Shown here: positions 42,624 to 52,545 of the stretch, one piece after another
Numbering within the stretch: position 1 is the stretch's first letter
Layout: every line of letters begins with the position of its first letter
Origin: Aestuariivita boseongensis
GTDB lineage: Bacteria > Pseudomonadota > Alphaproteobacteria > Rhodobacterales > Rhodobacteraceae
NCBI RefSeq assembly: GCF_001262635.1
Contig: NZ_JXYH01000014.1
Coordinates: 1-64,000 of the forward strand
DNA length: 64,000 nt
Reading direction: 5' to 3'
Made by a program: the position numbers and the translations under genes
Notes under the pieces: model-generated
The model's database searches: none
Told to the model about the DNA's origin: nothing
What the model saw: only the letters and a program-made list of their open reading frames with translations

Positions 42624-44715
42624 GAAAGAGCTGCGCGGAAAGCCGGTTGAGGATCTGAACTGGAACACCCTCGAAGGGATCGAGGTCAAACCGCTTTACA
42701 CCGAAGAGGACCTGTCGGGCCTGGGCCATCTGGGCAGTATCCCGGGTGAGGCGCCTTTTACGCGCGGTGTGAAGGCCACGATGTATGCGGGCCGTCCCTG
42801 GACGATCCGACAATATGCGGGGTTTTCCACGGCAGAGGAGTCGAACGCCTTCTATCGCCGCAACCTGGCGGCGGGGCAGCAGGGAGTGTCAGTGGCCTTC
42901 GACCTGGCCACCCACCGCGGCTATGACAGTGACCACGACCGTGTGACCGGCGATGTCGGCAAGGCTGGTGTGGCCATCGACAGCGTCGAGGATATGAAGA
43001 TCCTCTTTGACGGCATCCCGCTGGACAAGGTCAGCGTATCGATGACGATGAACGGCGCGGTGATCCCGGTTCTGGCCAGTTTCATCGTCACCGGGGAAGA
43101 GCAGGGGCATGACAAATCCCTGCTGGCGGGCACCATTCAGAATGACATTCTGAAGGAATTCATGGTGCGCAACACCTATATCTATCCGCCCGAACACTCG
43201 ATGCGCATCGTGGCGGATATCATCGAATACACCTCGGACCACATGCCGAAATTCAATTCGATCTCGATCTCGGGCTATCACATGCAGGAGGCGGGCGCGA
43301 ACCTGGTGCAGGAGCTGGCCTATACCCTGGCGGATGGCCGCGAATATGTGCGCGCCGCGATCGAACGGGGCATGGATGTCGACAAATTCGCGGGCCGGTT
43401 GTCGTTCTTCTTCGCCATCGGCATGAATTTCTTCATGGAGGCGGCCAAACTGCGCGCTGCGCGGCTGCTCTGGCACCGCATCATGTCGGAGTTCGAGCCC
43501 AAGAACCCCAAATCCATGATGCTGCGCACACATTGCCAGACCTCGGGCGTCAGTTTGCAGGAACAAGACCCCTATAACAACGTGATCCGCACCGCTTACG
43601 AGGCGATGTCAGCGGTTCTGGGGGGCACGCAATCGCTCCACACCAATGCTTTGGACGAGGCAATTGCCCTGCCCACGGATTTCAGCGCCCGCATCGCGCG
43701 GAACACGCAGCTTATCCTGCAGGAAGAAACCGGTGTGACCAATGTGGTCGATCCTCTGGCGGGCTCCTACTATGTGGAAAGCCTGACCGCGCAGCTGGCC
43801 GAAGAAGCCTGGAAGCTGATCGAAGAGGTTGAGGAGATGGGCGGCATGACCAAGGCCGTCGCCTCGGGCATGCCCAAGCTGCGGATCGAGGAAACCGCCG
43901 CAACCCGGCAGGCCATGATCGACCGGGGCGATGAGGTCATCGTCGGCGTCAACAAATACCGCAAGGACAAGGAAGACCCGATCGACATTCTGGAGATCGA
44001 CAACCAGCAGGTGCGCGACAGCCAGATCGCCCGTCTGGAACGGATTCGTGCGGAACGGGATGAGACAGCCTGTCAGGCGGCTTTGGATGAACTGACCCGC
44101 CGCGCGGGCGAAGGCGGCAATCTTTTGGACGCTGCGGTGGAAGCGGCCCGCGCACGGGCCTCGGTGGGAGAGATCAGCATGGCGATGGAAAAGGTATTCG
44201 GACGGCACCGGGCCGAGGTGAAGACGCTCGCAGGTGTCTACGGCAAAGCCTATGAGGGGGACGAAGGGTTCGCCGCCATCCAGAAGGATGTCGAAGCCTT
44301 TGCCGAAGCTGAAGGGCGTCGCCCGCGCATGCTGGTGGTGAAAATGGGTCAGGACGGCCACGATCGGGGGGCAAAGGTGATCGCCACAGCCTTCGCCGAT
44401 ATCGGCTTTGACGTGGATGTGGGCCCGCTGTTCCAGACCCCGGAAGAGGCGGCACAGGACGCGGTCGACAACGACGTGCATGTTGTCGGCATCTCGTCCC
44501 AGGCGGCGGGTCACAAGACGCTGGCCCCTCAGCTGGTGAAGGCGCTGAAAGAGGCCGGTGCCGAGGATATCATCGTCATCTGTGGCGGCGTTATTCCGCA
44601 GCAGGACTACGAGTTCCTGTATGAAAACGGTGTGAAGGCGATCTTCGGGCCGGGGACAAATATCCCCGAGGCGGCGAAGGACATTTTGCGCCTGATCGGG
44701 TCGGCGCGCGGCTGA
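42589..44715 (+). CDS. scpA: Methylmalonyl-CoA mutase
   Basis: Single-chain adenosylcobalamin mutase of 708 residues. The N-terminal TIM barrel shows [15 protein letters not shown] and [26 protein letters not shown], and the substrate-contacting [12 protein letters not shown]. The C-terminal B12 domain (about 570-700) has [11 protein letters not shown] with the cobalt-ligating DxHxxG, then [11 protein letters not shown] and [10 protein letters not shown]. It converts methylmalonyl-CoA to succinyl-CoA, completing the pathway started by PccAB. MeaB (807-1784) is its chaperone. The opening frame overlaps the sulfotransferase-like gene. Confidence 0.96.
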   Translation: MGDTQKWRALAEKELRGKPVEDLNWNTLEGIEVKPLYTEEDLSGLGHLGSIPGEAPFTRGVKATMYAGRPWTIRQYAGFSTAEESNAFYRRNLAAGQQGVSVAFDLATHRGYDSDHDRVTGDVGKAGVAIDSVEDMKILFDGIPLDKVSVSMTMNGAVIPVLASFIVTGEEQGHDKSLLAGTIQNDILKEFMVRNTYIYPPEHSMRIVADIIEYTSDHMPKFNSISISGYHMQEAGANLVQELAYTLADGREYVRAAIERGMDVDKFAGRLSFFFAIGMNFFMEAAKLRAARLLWHRIMSEFEPKNPKSMMLRTHCQTSGVSLQEQDPYNNVIRTAYEAMSAVLGGTQSLHTNALDEAIALPTDFSARIARNTQLILQEETGVTNVVDPLAGSYYVESLTAQLAEEAWKLIEEVEEMGGMTKAVASGMPKLRIEETAATRQAMIDRGDEVIVGVNKYRKDKEDPIDILEIDNQQVRDSQIARLERIRAERDETACQAALDELTRRAGEGGNLLDAAVEAARARASVGEISMAMEKVFGRHRAEVKTLAGVYGKAYEGDEGFAAIQKDVEAFAEAEGRRPRMLVVKMGQDGHDRGAKVIATAFADIGFDVDVGPLFQTPEEAAQDAVDNDVHVVGISSQAAGHKTLAPQLVKALKEAGAEDIIVICGGVIPQQDYEFLYENGVKAIFGPGTNIPEAAKDILRLIGSARG

Positions 44716-44751
44716 CCGGCGGTAGAGGGGGCTCTGCCCCCGCCTTCGGCC

Positions 44752-44784
44752 CCCCGGGGTATTTGCGCCAGAAAGAAGCGGGAG
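44752..44784. repeat. Dispersed Roseobacter-type repeat, copy 3 (reverse orientation)
   Basis: CCCCGGGGTATTTGCGCCAG followed by AAAGAAGCGGGAG, the reverse complement of the repeats at 29245 and 32101. It is preceded by a GGGGGCTCTGCCCCC hairpin near 44728-44742. Its GGGAG end supplies the ribosome site of the gene at 44791. Confidence 0.75.
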
Positions 44785-44790
44785 TGCACG

Positions 44791-45411
44791 ATGCGTCTGG
44801 AACTGGATCATATCGCTGTTGCCGGGAGCACGCTGGCAGAGGCGACCGAGGCTGTTGAAGATGCCCTGGGCGTCCGGCTGCAAAAGGGCGGGGAACATGA
44901 TGTGTTCTTTACCCATAACACTTTGCTGGGCCTGGAAGACGGTCTGTACCTGGAAGGCATCGCGATCAACCCGAATGCACCCACGCCGGATCGCCCGCGC
45001 TGGTTTGATCTGGATCGGTTCGAAGGCCCCGCGCGGCTGACCAACTGGATCTGCCGGACCGATGACCTGACGGGAATCTTGCCCGATCTGGCTCCGGGCG
45101 TGGGCGATATCGTCAGTTTGAAGCGGGGCGATTTGCGTTGGCAGATGGCGGTCCCTGAGACCGGGGTTTTACCCTTCGACAATCTGCACCCGGCGATCAT
45201 CGAATGGGGTACGAATCTGCATCCGGCCGCCATGCTGGAGCCGTCGGGATGTCGGTTGACCCGGCTGGTCATCGCGCATCCCCGCGCGGATGATTTGCGC
45301 AAGGGTCTCGCGCCTTACCTGCGCGATGATCGCGTCGCGTTCGAAGCCGGGAACGTTCCGGAGATGATGGCGGAATTCGATACGCCCAACGGGTCGCGGG
45401 TGCTGCGGTGA
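44791..45411 (+). CDS. VOC superfamily (glyoxalase-like) protein
   Basis: Protein of 206 residues with the glyoxalase_3-like arrangement: LELDHIAVAGSTLAEA at the start, TNWICRTDDL in the middle and AIIEWGTNLHPA. Possible metal ligands are His7 and Glu in IEWG. It follows the mutase, but it is too long and dissimilar to be methylmalonyl-CoA epimerase. Substrate unknown. Overlaps the following acetyltransferase by 4 nt. Confidence 0.78.
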   Translation: MRLELDHIAVAGSTLAEATEAVEDALGVRLQKGGEHDVFFTHNTLLGLEDGLYLEGIAINPNAPTPDRPRWFDLDRFEGPARLTNWICRTDDLTGILPDLAPGVGDIVSLKRGDLRWQMAVPETGVLPFDNLHPAIIEWGTNLHPAAMLEPSGCRLTRLVIAHPRADDLRKGLAPYLRDDRVAFEAGNVPEMMAEFDTPNGSRVLR

Positions 45412-45887
45412 TCATCCGCGCAGCCAGCGCTGAGGACGCAGTCGCGATCTGCGCGATTGCAAATCCGCTGATCCGCGACACCGTCATCACCTTCACCACG
45501 ATCCTGCGCACCGAAGACGGTACGCGCGAGGCCATTACGCAGGCCGAAGGCGCATTCCTGGTGGCGGAGGAGGCAGGGCAGGTTATCGGTTTTGCCAGCT
45601 ATGGCCCGTTCCGGGCAGGTCCCGGATATGCCCACACCAAGGAACATACGATCCAGCTGGGGCCGCAGGCGCGCGGCCGTGGGATCGGGCGCGCGCTGAT
45701 GACCCGTCTGGAAGATCATGCCCGCGCGAAGGGGGTGCATGTTCTGGTCGGGGGCGTCAGCGCCAGCAACCACGCAGGGATCGCCTTTCACAAAAACCTG
45801 AGTTTTGTGGAAACCGGGCGTATGCCGCAGGTTGGGCGCAAGTTCGACCAATTGCTTGATCTTGTCTTGATGCAGAAAATTCTCTGA
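45408..45887 (+). CDS. GNAT family N-acetyltransferase
   Basis: Protein of 159 residues with the acetyl-CoA-binding motif QLGPQARGRGIGRALMTRLED (about 83-103) and a phosphinothricin-acetyltransferase-like layout (IIRAASAEDAVAICAIAN at the start, SNHAGIAFHKNLSFVETG near the end). It acetylates an amine substrate that the sequence does not identify. Translationally coupled to the VOC gene. Confidence 0.88.
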   Translation: MIIRAASAEDAVAICAIANPLIRDTVITFTTILRTEDGTREAITQAEGAFLVAEEAGQVIGFASYGPFRAGPGYAHTKEHTIQLGPQARGRGIGRALMTRLEDHARAKGVHVLVGGVSASNHAGIAFHKNLSFVETGRMPQVGRKFDQLLDLVLMQKIL

Positions 45888-45929
45888 TCCGGCAATGACT
45901 TCCCCGACATGCGCCGTTATCGTGGCGCC

Positions 45930-46610
45930 ATGTCGATCTGGTCGCGAATAACCGATGCGCTGCAGGCGCTTGCGCAGGGTGAAGGCCTGGCGCAGGTCTT
46001 TGATCGTCTGCGCACGCCGCCTGAACGCAGTGTGGCCTTTGCCATCGCGGTGGTGGCGCTGGGCGCGAAGATGGCCAAGGCCGATGGGCATGTCACCCGC
46101 GACGAGGTGACGGCCTTTCGCGAAGTCTTTGAAATCGCTCGCGAAGATGAGGCCGGGGCGGCGCGTGTGTTCAATCTGGCCCGGCAGGATGTGGCGGGAT
46201 ACCGCGACTATGCTGCGCGGATCCAACGTATGTTCCGCGACGATCCCGAGACCCTGACGGATTTGTTGGAGGGGCTTTTTCACATCGCCATGGCGGATGG
46301 GTTTTATCATCCGGGCGAAGACAAGTTTCTGGAAGATGTCGCCGAGATTTTCGGGCTGAGCGAGCTTGAGTATCGCGCCATGCGCGCGCGTTTCGTTCCT
46401 GATGCGGCGCCCGATCCCTATACGATCCTGGGGGTCACGCCGGACACGCCCATGGCCGATATCCGCAAGGCCTGGCGCAAGCTGGTGCAGACCAACCACC
46501 CCGATCAGATGATCGCGCGCGGTGTTCCGGAGGAGGCGGTACAGCTTGCGCAAAAGCGGATGGTCGACATCAACCGCGCCTGGGAAGAAATCAACGGCGC
46601 GGCGGGCTGA
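45930..46610 (+). CDS. TerB/J-domain protein (DjlA-like cochaperone)
   Basis: Protein of 226 residues. A TerB-like helical domain covers about 30-150 (ALGAKMAKADGHVTRDEV, MADGFYHPGEDKFL). A C-terminal J domain covers about 160-225, with the signature HPD in WRKLVQTNHPDQM. It is soluble, without the membrane helix of E. coli DjlA. It should stimulate DnaK. The stop overlaps the next gene's ATG by 1 nt (TGATG). Confidence 0.87.
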   Translation: MSIWSRITDALQALAQGEGLAQVFDRLRTPPERSVAFAIAVVALGAKMAKADGHVTRDEVTAFREVFEIAREDEAGAARVFNLARQDVAGYRDYAARIQRMFRDDPETLTDLLEGLFHIAMADGFYHPGEDKFLEDVAEIFGLSELEYRAMRARFVPDAAPDPYTILGVTPDTPMADIRKAWRKLVQTNHPDQMIARGVPEEAVQLAQKRMVDINRAWEEINGAAG

Positions 46611-47617
46611 TGCGGCTGGCGACGTATAACATCGAATGGTTTTCGAACCTGTTTGATGATGACAATCAGCTGATCGTGGATGACGCGCGCTCAGGCCGGC
46701 ATGGGGTCAGCCGCGCTGAGCAGATCGAGGCGGTTGCCAAAGTTCTGGTTGCGGTGAATGCAGATGCGATCTTGGTGATCGAAGCGCCCGATCAAAGCCG
46801 CAAGCGTCGGACGGTGGCGGCGCTGGAGCATTTCGCGGAAAGTTTCTCTCTGCGGACATCCCGGGCTGTGATGGGCTTTCAGAACCATACCCAGCAAGAG
46901 ATCGCGCTGCTTTACGATCCGGCTGTCATCAACGCGGTGCACGATCCGCGGAACGGGCCGAACGTACCGCGCTTTGACGAAGTGTTCCGGATTGATCTGG
47001 ATATCGACGCCACCGAAGACCTGGTGGAGTTTTCCAAACCCCCGCTGGAACTTGCGGTGACCACCGCGACGGGCGTGGGTTTGCGGGTGATCGGGGCGCA
47101 TCTGAAATCGAAGGCGCCGCATGGTGCGCGTACCCGGGATGAAATCATGCGCGAGGCGATCGCCAACAGGCGCAAACAGCTGGCCCAGGCGATCTGGCTG
47201 CGCGGTCGGGTCGAGGAACATTTGCAAGCGGGCAATTCCCTGATCGTGCTGGGCGATCTGAATGACGGTCCCGGTCTTGATGAATATGAAAATCTTTTCG
47301 GCCGATCCTCGGTCGAGATTGTGATGGGTGGTTCGGGTTCGGACCTGTCTCTTTACGATCCCCATGCGGCCCGCGCCCTGCAACGCCGGTTGGGCGCCAA
47401 TCCGACAACCGCGCGCTTTTATCTGGAACGCGAGCGACGCTATCTTCAGGCGCTTCTGGATTACATCATGATCTCTCCCGATCTGCGCGCGAAACGGCCT
47501 GAATGGTGTATCTGGCATCCGTTTGACGATCCGAACTGCTGGTCCGATGTCGAGTTGAGAGAGGCGCTGCTGACCGCCTCTGACCACTTCCCCGTGTCGT
47601 TGGATATTGACCTGTGA
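46610..47617 (+). CDS. Endonuclease/exonuclease/phosphatase family protein
   Basis: Protein of 335 residues with the EEP fold: LATYNIEWF at the start, ILVIEAPD (Glu about 53), VIGAHLKSKA, VLGDLNDGPG (about 205-214) and the C-terminal SDHFPVSLDID with the catalytic Asp-His. Phosphodiester or phosphomonoester hydrolysis is expected; the substrate is unknown. Coupled to the DjlA-like gene. Confidence 0.87.
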   Translation: MRLATYNIEWFSNLFDDDNQLIVDDARSGRHGVSRAEQIEAVAKVLVAVNADAILVIEAPDQSRKRRTVAALEHFAESFSLRTSRAVMGFQNHTQQEIALLYDPAVINAVHDPRNGPNVPRFDEVFRIDLDIDATEDLVEFSKPPLELAVTTATGVGLRVIGAHLKSKAPHGARTRDEIMREAIANRRKQLAQAIWLRGRVEEHLQAGNSLIVLGDLNDGPGLDEYENLFGRSSVEIVMGGSGSDLSLYDPHAARALQRRLGANPTTARFYLERERRYLQALLDYIMISPDLRAKRPEWCIWHPFDDPNCWSDVELREALLTASDHFPVSLDIDL

Positions 47618-47653
47618 CTTAAAATGTCGCCTTGGATGCGCTATATTCAGGTC

Positions 47654-48025
47654 ATGAAACGGTATCTTGTTCTTGTGTTCATTGCCGCAGCCCTTCCCGC
47701 CGCCGCGCAGGAGGCAGAGGATCCGCCCAGCCTGATGGAGCGGGGGGCGCAAATGTTTCTGGAAGGTCTGATGGCCGAGGTCGAGCCGCGTCTGGATGAC
47801 CTGCAGGGCCTCGCACAAGAGTTCGGACCCGCGATGCGCGGGTTCTTTACCGAAATGGGCCCTGCCTTCCGCGATCTTTTGTCAGAGGTCGAGGATTGGT
47901 CGGCCTACCATCCGCCCGAAATCCTGCCCAATGGCGATATCATCATCCGTCGGAAGGCCGAAAACCCGCCTGCTGATCCAGGTGAAGAAGACGCGCCGAA
48001 AAGCGGTGACCCCATCGACCTTTAA
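47654..48025 (+). CDS. Hypothetical exported protein
   Basis: Protein of 123 residues with a signal peptide (about 1-18, ending AAAQ-E). The mature part is acidic and helical (LMERGAQMFLEGLMAEVEPRLDDLQGLAQE), followed by PPEILPNGDIIIRRK. It is known as a family in Rhodobacterales without a function; some databases attach ATPase labels that nothing here supports. It overlaps the 3' end of ppx by 4 nt. Confidence 0.7.
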   Translation: MKRYLVLVFIAAALPAAAQEAEDPPSLMERGAQMFLEGLMAEVEPRLDDLQGLAQEFGPAMRGFFTEMGPAFRDLLSEVEDWSAYHPPEILPNGDIIIRRKAENPPADPGEEDAPKSGDPIDL

Positions 48026-49566
48026 CTGACGAATTTCACCTGAGCTTCCGCCTCCATCGAGGCGGCAAGGGACATCAGCCTTGCTTCGGCCACCTCGCCA
48101 TAAAGCGCGCTTGCGGCGCGGGGGATGCGCAGCTCAAGCACGCGCTTTTGTGGGAACCATCTGAACTGTCCCATGGGCACATCGCCCTGCATCCAGAACA
48201 TGGCGCCAAAACGCATGGCCTTGCCCAGTACTTCGGCCTGTCGCTGTTCCTTGTCGTCCAGCAGCTCATACAGGTCTTCGAACCGCGTGCCTTCGCGCTT
48301 GTTGCGATAGCGATGCAGCAGCGCAAGGCCCAGGAACACCCTTTCGTTATGTTTCAGCCCGCCCAGGTTCGCGCGGGTGGCGTTGTCGAAACAGGTTTCG
48401 GCCCGGTAATCGGGATGGGCGCGCCAGCTGACGTCATGCAGAAGGCAGGCCGCCTTGATCAGCCGCATGCGCGCAGGCGGCGCATTCTTGAACAGCGGCT
48501 GGACAAAGTGAAACAGCGTTTTGCCAAAGCCGGGCAGGCGCGCATCCTTGGCCTCGGCAAAGCGGCAGGCTTCGATCAGCGGGTCACGGTCGCGCAGGCG
48601 CTGGGGCATCTGTTCATACAGCATCCCCTCGCGGATCCCATAGCTTGAGATGGCGATGTCCTTGGGTTTGAAGGTGCGCACCAGACGTTTCAGCACCTCG
48701 ATCGCGTAGGGCACCAGCGACATCCGCGCGCTGGATATGCTGCAGGCCGTGCGCAGTTCTTCCAGGTCACAGGCGTTGATGTATTTCGCCGTCTCTGACA
48801 CCGATGTCGCTGTCATCCGATATTCGTGCAGCACATGCAAAGGATACCCCCGGCGTTCCATGTCGATGCGCGCGATGGCCCGCCAGGACCCGCCCACCAG
48901 AAACAGCCTGTCGCGCTGGGTACCCATCTTTTCGGCAAGGGTTTCCATCGCCTCTTTGATATGGGCCTTGCGGCCAGCCTTGCCGCCCTTGATCCCCTGC
49001 AGCTTGAGCGGTCCAAGGTTTGACGTCACCCGCCGGCCCACGCGGCCATCGCGGATTTCCGCAAGCTCCATCGAAGATCCGCCGATATCGCAGACCAGAC
49101 CGAAGGATCCCGGCCAGCCCAGCAGCACGCCCTGGGCGGAAAGACGGGCCTCTTCCTCGCCGTCGATGACCCAGATGCGCAGGCCGGTCTCACGCTCGAC
49201 CTCGTCCCGGAAATCCTGGCCGTCTTCGGCGTCGCGCACGGCGGCGGTGGCAACGGCGGTCAGCGGCGGCAGGTTCATCCCTTCGGCCAGCAGTTGAAAG
49301 CGCCGGATCGCGGCCAGCGCGCGCACGCGTCCTTCGGGGTTCAACCGCCCGGTTTCGCCCACGCCTGCGCCAAGCGCACACATGATTTTTTCATTATAGA
49401 AATAGGCTGGGCTGCGCGCCGCGCCGTCAAACACCACCATCCGGACCGAGTTCGACCCGATGTCAATCACGCCAACCCGAGCAAGCGCCCGCGCGGACGG
49501 ATCGTCAAACAACGGCCTGCCAAACGGCCCCCAATCGCGCGATGACGTGTCAGACAGGTCGTTCAT
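48022..49566 (-). CDS. ppx: Exopolyphosphatase / Ppx-GppA phosphatase
   Basis: Protein of 514 residues of the ASKHA fold. It has phosphate-binding loops GVIDIGSNSVRMVVFD (about 32-47) and VCDIGGSSMELAEI (about 153-166), and the conserved Glu region ATAAVRDAEDG. The C-terminal helical half is HD-like (ACLLHDVSWRAHPDYR). It degrades polyphosphate or pppGpp and lies 66 bp downstream of ppk1 on the same strand, an operon of opposing activities. Confidence 0.92.
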   Translation of the reverse strand: MNDLSDTSSRDWGPFGRPLFDDPSARALARVGVIDIGSNSVRMVVFDGAARSPAYFYNEKIMCALGAGVGETGRLNPEGRVRALAAIRRFQLLAEGMNLPPLTAVATAAVRDAEDGQDFRDEVERETGLRIWVIDGEEEARLSAQGVLLGWPGSFGLVCDIGGSSMELAEIRDGRVGRRVTSNLGPLKLQGIKGGKAGRKAHIKEAMETLAEKMGTQRDRLFLVGGSWRAIARIDMERRGYPLHVLHEYRMTATSVSETAKYINACDLEELRTACSISSARMSLVPYAIEVLKRLVRTFKPKDIAISSYGIREGMLYEQMPQRLRDRDPLIEACRFAEAKDARLPGFGKTLFHFVQPLFKNAPPARMRLIKAACLLHDVSWRAHPDYRAETCFDNATRANLGGLKHNERVFLGLALLHRYRNKREGTRFEDLYELLDDKEQRQAEVLGKAMRFGAMFWMQGDVPMGQFRWFPQKRVLELRIPRAASALYGEVAEARLMSLAASMEAEAQVKFVS

Positions 49567-49632
49567 AGATCCCCCAGGCCTTGCCTTCCGCCTGTGCGGC
49601 CACCATGGGCAAAGCGCGGGCTCGGGTCAATC

Positions 49633-51807
49633 TTACTCCTCCGTATGCGTCAGTTTGGGCACGTCGGATGCCCCCGCCGACCCACGGCCCGAAAGGGAAG
49701 GGTTTTCCATGAAGAACCGGTGGCAGTTGAAGGCGAATTCGCCTTCTTTCACTTGCGCCCTGTCGAAACTGCCATCTGGGTTCATCACCCAGCTTTGCGC
49801 CACATCCGACAGGTTCGCAGCCATGATCTGACTGACAATCTGTGCCTTCACTGTGGCATTTGTCGTCTCGACCAGCGTTTCGACCCGGCGATTGAGGTTG
49901 CGCCCCATCCAGTCGGCCGAGCTGATGAACACCCGCGCCTTTTTCGATGGCAGGCCAGCACCATTGCCGAAACAGACGATACGGGAGTGCTCCAGAAAGC
50001 GTCCGATGATGGATTTCACGCGGATATTGTCCGACAGCCCCTTGATGCCGGGGCGAAGGCCGCAGATCCCCCGGATCACAAGGCTGATCTTCACGCCTGC
50101 CTGGCTGGCTGCATAAAGCGCGTCGATCACTTCGCTATCGATGAGAGAGTTCATCTTGGCCCAGATTTCGGCAGGTTTGCCAGCCTTGGCGTGATCCATC
50201 TCGGCCGCGATCATCTCAAGCAGGCGGGGTTTCAGCGACACCGGCGAAATCGCCAGGTTTTCCAGGCTGTCCGGCTGGGCATAGCCCGAAAGATAGTTGA
50301 ACACCTTCGTTGCATCGCGCCCCAATCCGGGGTCACAGGTGAAAAAGCTCAGATCCGTGTAAATCCGCGCGGTGATCGGGTGGTAATTGCCGGTGCCGTA
50401 ATGGGTATAGGTGACAAGGTTGTCCCCCTCGCGGCGCACAACGGTTGAAATCTTGGCATGGGTTTTCAGGTCTATGAAGCCATACACCACATGCGCGCCC
50501 GCGCGTTCCAGGCGGCGGGATTGCCGGATGTTGGCGGCCTCGTCAAAGCGGGCCTTCAGTTCGACCAGCGCCGTGACGGATTTGCCGTCTTCCGCCGCTT
50601 CGCACAGCGCGCCCACGATGGGGCTGTCCTTGGATGTGCGGTAAAGCGTCTGTTTGATCGCCACGACATTGGGATCGCGCGCGGCCTGCTGCAGGAAGCG
50701 GACCACCATGTCGAAGGTCTCATATGGGTGGTGCAGCAGCATATCCTTTTGGCGGATCGCGGCGAACATGTCGCCGTCATGGTCCTGCACCCGCTCTGGC
50801 ACGCGGGGGGTGAACGGGGGCCACAGAAGGTCGGGGCGGCTGTCCAGCACCAATTCTGACAGATCAGCCAGACCCAGCATACCGTCGATCTCGATCAGTT
50901 CATCCTCGGTCACGGCCAGCTGATCCATGACAAGCGTTTTCAGCTTCTCCGGGGCGCCGGCCGAATGGGTCATCCGCACCACTTCACCCCGCCTGCGGCG
51001 TTTCAGGGCCACTTCGAATTCGCGGACCAGATCTTCGGCTTCTTCCTCCACCTCCAGATCGCTGTCACGCAATACACGGAAGGCAAAATGGTCTTTCACT
51101 TTGTATCCGGGAAACATGTGCCCCAGCTTGATCAGCAACAGGTCTTCCAGTGCGATGAACCTGTCCTCACCGGGTTCGGATGGCAGGCTGATAAACCGGC
51201 TGACCTGCGCAGGAACCGGCAACAGCGCCTGCAGGGGGCGTTTGTCCTTCTCACGCTCCAGCTGCAGGGCCAGCGAAAAACCGTTATTGGGCAGGAACGG
51301 GAAGGGATGCGCCGGGTCAATTGCCAGTGGCGACAGGACCGCGAATACCTTGTTCAGGAAGACATCTTCCAGATGCTGGTGGTCGGCCTCTGTCAGATCG
51401 TCGGGCTGCAGGATCGAGATGCCCTGTTCTTCCATCTCGGTCTTCAGATCGACCAGAACGCGTTGCTGCGATTTCATCAGCCGCCGCGCATCTTCGCTGA
51501 TCAGAACCAGCTGTTCGGCCGGGGTCAGGCCGTCAGCGGCGGGGGTGACGTTGCCGGCATGGGCCAGCTCTCGCAGGCCTGCGACGCGGACGGTGTTGAA
51601 TTCATCAAGGTTCGTGGCCGAGATCGACAGGAATCTCAGCCGTTCCAGCAGCGGAACGCGTGGGTTTTCCGCCTCTTCCAGAACGCGCCAGTTGAAGCCC
51701 AGCCAACTGAGTTCGCGGTTATAAAACCGTCCCGGCCCGCTGGTGTCGAGATCGGGCACCTCGGTCGCTTCGGGGAAAGGGGATTTCAGAAAATCAGCAA
51801 GGGTCAT
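49633..51807 (-). CDS. ppk1: Polyphosphate kinase 1
   Basis: Protein of 724 residues, full length. It has the N-terminal [19 protein letters not shown] and the catalytic core with [12 protein letters not shown], containing the His expected to be phosphorylated, followed by [20 protein letters not shown]-terminal domains include [13 protein letters not shown] and [15 protein letters not shown]. It makes polyphosphate from ATP reversibly. It is third in the perM-hda-ppk1-ppx minus-strand block. Confidence 0.95.
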   Translation of the reverse strand: MTLADFLKSPFPEATEVPDLDTSGPGRFYNRELSWLGFNWRVLEEAENPRVPLLERLRFLSISATNLDEFNTVRVAGLRELAHAGNVTPAADGLTPAEQLVLISEDARRLMKSQQRVLVDLKTEMEEQGISILQPDDLTEADHQHLEDVFLNKVFAVLSPLAIDPAHPFPFLPNNGFSLALQLEREKDKRPLQALLPVPAQVSRFISLPSEPGEDRFIALEDLLLIKLGHMFPGYKVKDHFAFRVLRDSDLEVEEEAEDLVREFEVALKRRRRGEVVRMTHSAGAPEKLKTLVMDQLAVTEDELIEIDGMLGLADLSELVLDSRPDLLWPPFTPRVPERVQDHDGDMFAAIRQKDMLLHHPYETFDMVVRFLQQAARDPNVVAIKQTLYRTSKDSPIVGALCEAAEDGKSVTALVELKARFDEAANIRQSRRLERAGAHVVYGFIDLKTHAKISTVVRREGDNLVTYTHYGTGNYHPITARIYTDLSFFTCDPGLGRDATKVFNYLSGYAQPDSLENLAISPVSLKPRLLEMIAAEMDHAKAGKPAEIWAKMNSLIDSEVIDALYAASQAGVKISLVIRGICGLRPGIKGLSDNIRVKSIIGRFLEHSRIVCFGNGAGLPSKKARVFISSADWMGRNLNRRVETLVETTNATVKAQIVSQIMAANLSDVAQSWVMNPDGSFDRAQVKEGEFAFNCHRFFMENPSLSGRGSAGASDVPKLTHTEE

Positions 51808-51876
51808 GGCAGCGCTTATGGGCGAAGATTGGTAACAGTTCTGTAACGGAATAGTCCTGTCAGGCTACGCCGAATT

Positions 51877-52545
51877 TCACGCCGCGCCAAGCAGTTGGCT
51901 GGCCAGGCGGCGCGTCACGCTGCGCCCCTCGGCCATGGCAGCACGGTCCAGATCAGCGACCAGGCGCTGTGCGGCCTCGAACGACCGCTCCATCCGCGCC
52001 ACGACATAGGGGATCACGTCGGGCCTTGGGGTGATTTGCCGGTCGGCAAACAGCTTGGCCAGAACGGCTGCCAGAAGCGCGTCGTCCGGCGTCTCCAGCG
52101 TGGCGGCCTGTGTGCCTTCAACCCGGCTTTGCAGATCCGGCAGCGACAGCGCCCAGTGGCGCGGCGTTCCCTGACCGGTCATCAACAACGCGTGGCCATT
52201 TGCCAGCACAAGATTGTGCAGATGGAACAACGCATCCTGAGCGGTGGTGTCACCGGCGATCCGGGGAACATCCTCGACCACGACACTGGTTTGGGCCAAT
52301 GCGGGAATGTCCTGCCCCGCCAGATCGGCAGCGGTCACAATGCGCGCCCCGCTTTGCGCCGCCCAGACATGGGCCAGATGGGTCTTCCCGGATCCCGCGG
52401 GCCCTGTCAGCACCAGTTTGCGGGACGGCCAGTTGCGGCTGTCTTCGACCATAGCGACGGCAAGCGCGTTCGAGGGGGCGACGAAAAAGTCTTCCCGCCC
52501 CAGCGCCGTTTTGCCGGGCAAATCAAAGCTCAGTTGTTCGGCCAT
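51877..52545 (-). CDS. hda: Hda/HdaA-type DnaA regulator (AAA+)
   Basis: Protein of 222 residues, DnaA-related but lacking domain IV. Walker A is LTGPAGSGKTHLAHVWA (about 46-62), Walker B-like VVVEDVPR follows, and the C-terminal lid has LADRQITPRPDVI. QLSFDLP at residues 4-10 is a clamp-binding motif as in Hda. Hda promotes DnaA-ATP hydrolysis with the sliding clamp. The start overlaps the perM stop by 1 nt (TAATG). A cluster of DnaA boxes lies 3 kb away at 55408-55591. Confidence 0.9.
   Translation of the reverse strand: MAEQLSFDLPGKTALGREDFFVAPSNALAVAMVEDSRNWPSRKLVLTGPAGSGKTHLAHVWAAQSGARIVTAADLAGQDIPALAQTSVVVEDVPRIAGDTTAQDALFHLHNLVLANGHALLMTGQGTPRHWALSLPDLQSRVEGTQAATLETPDDALLAAVLAKLFADRQITPRPDVIPYVVARMERSFEAAQRLVADLDRAAMAEGRSVTRRLASQLLGAA

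Noticed and set aside
44791-45411. Methylmalonyl-CoA epimerase
   Set aside because: It is VOC-superfamily and adjacent to the mutase, but at 206 residues it has the glyoxalase_3-type layout and not the short epimerase sequence.
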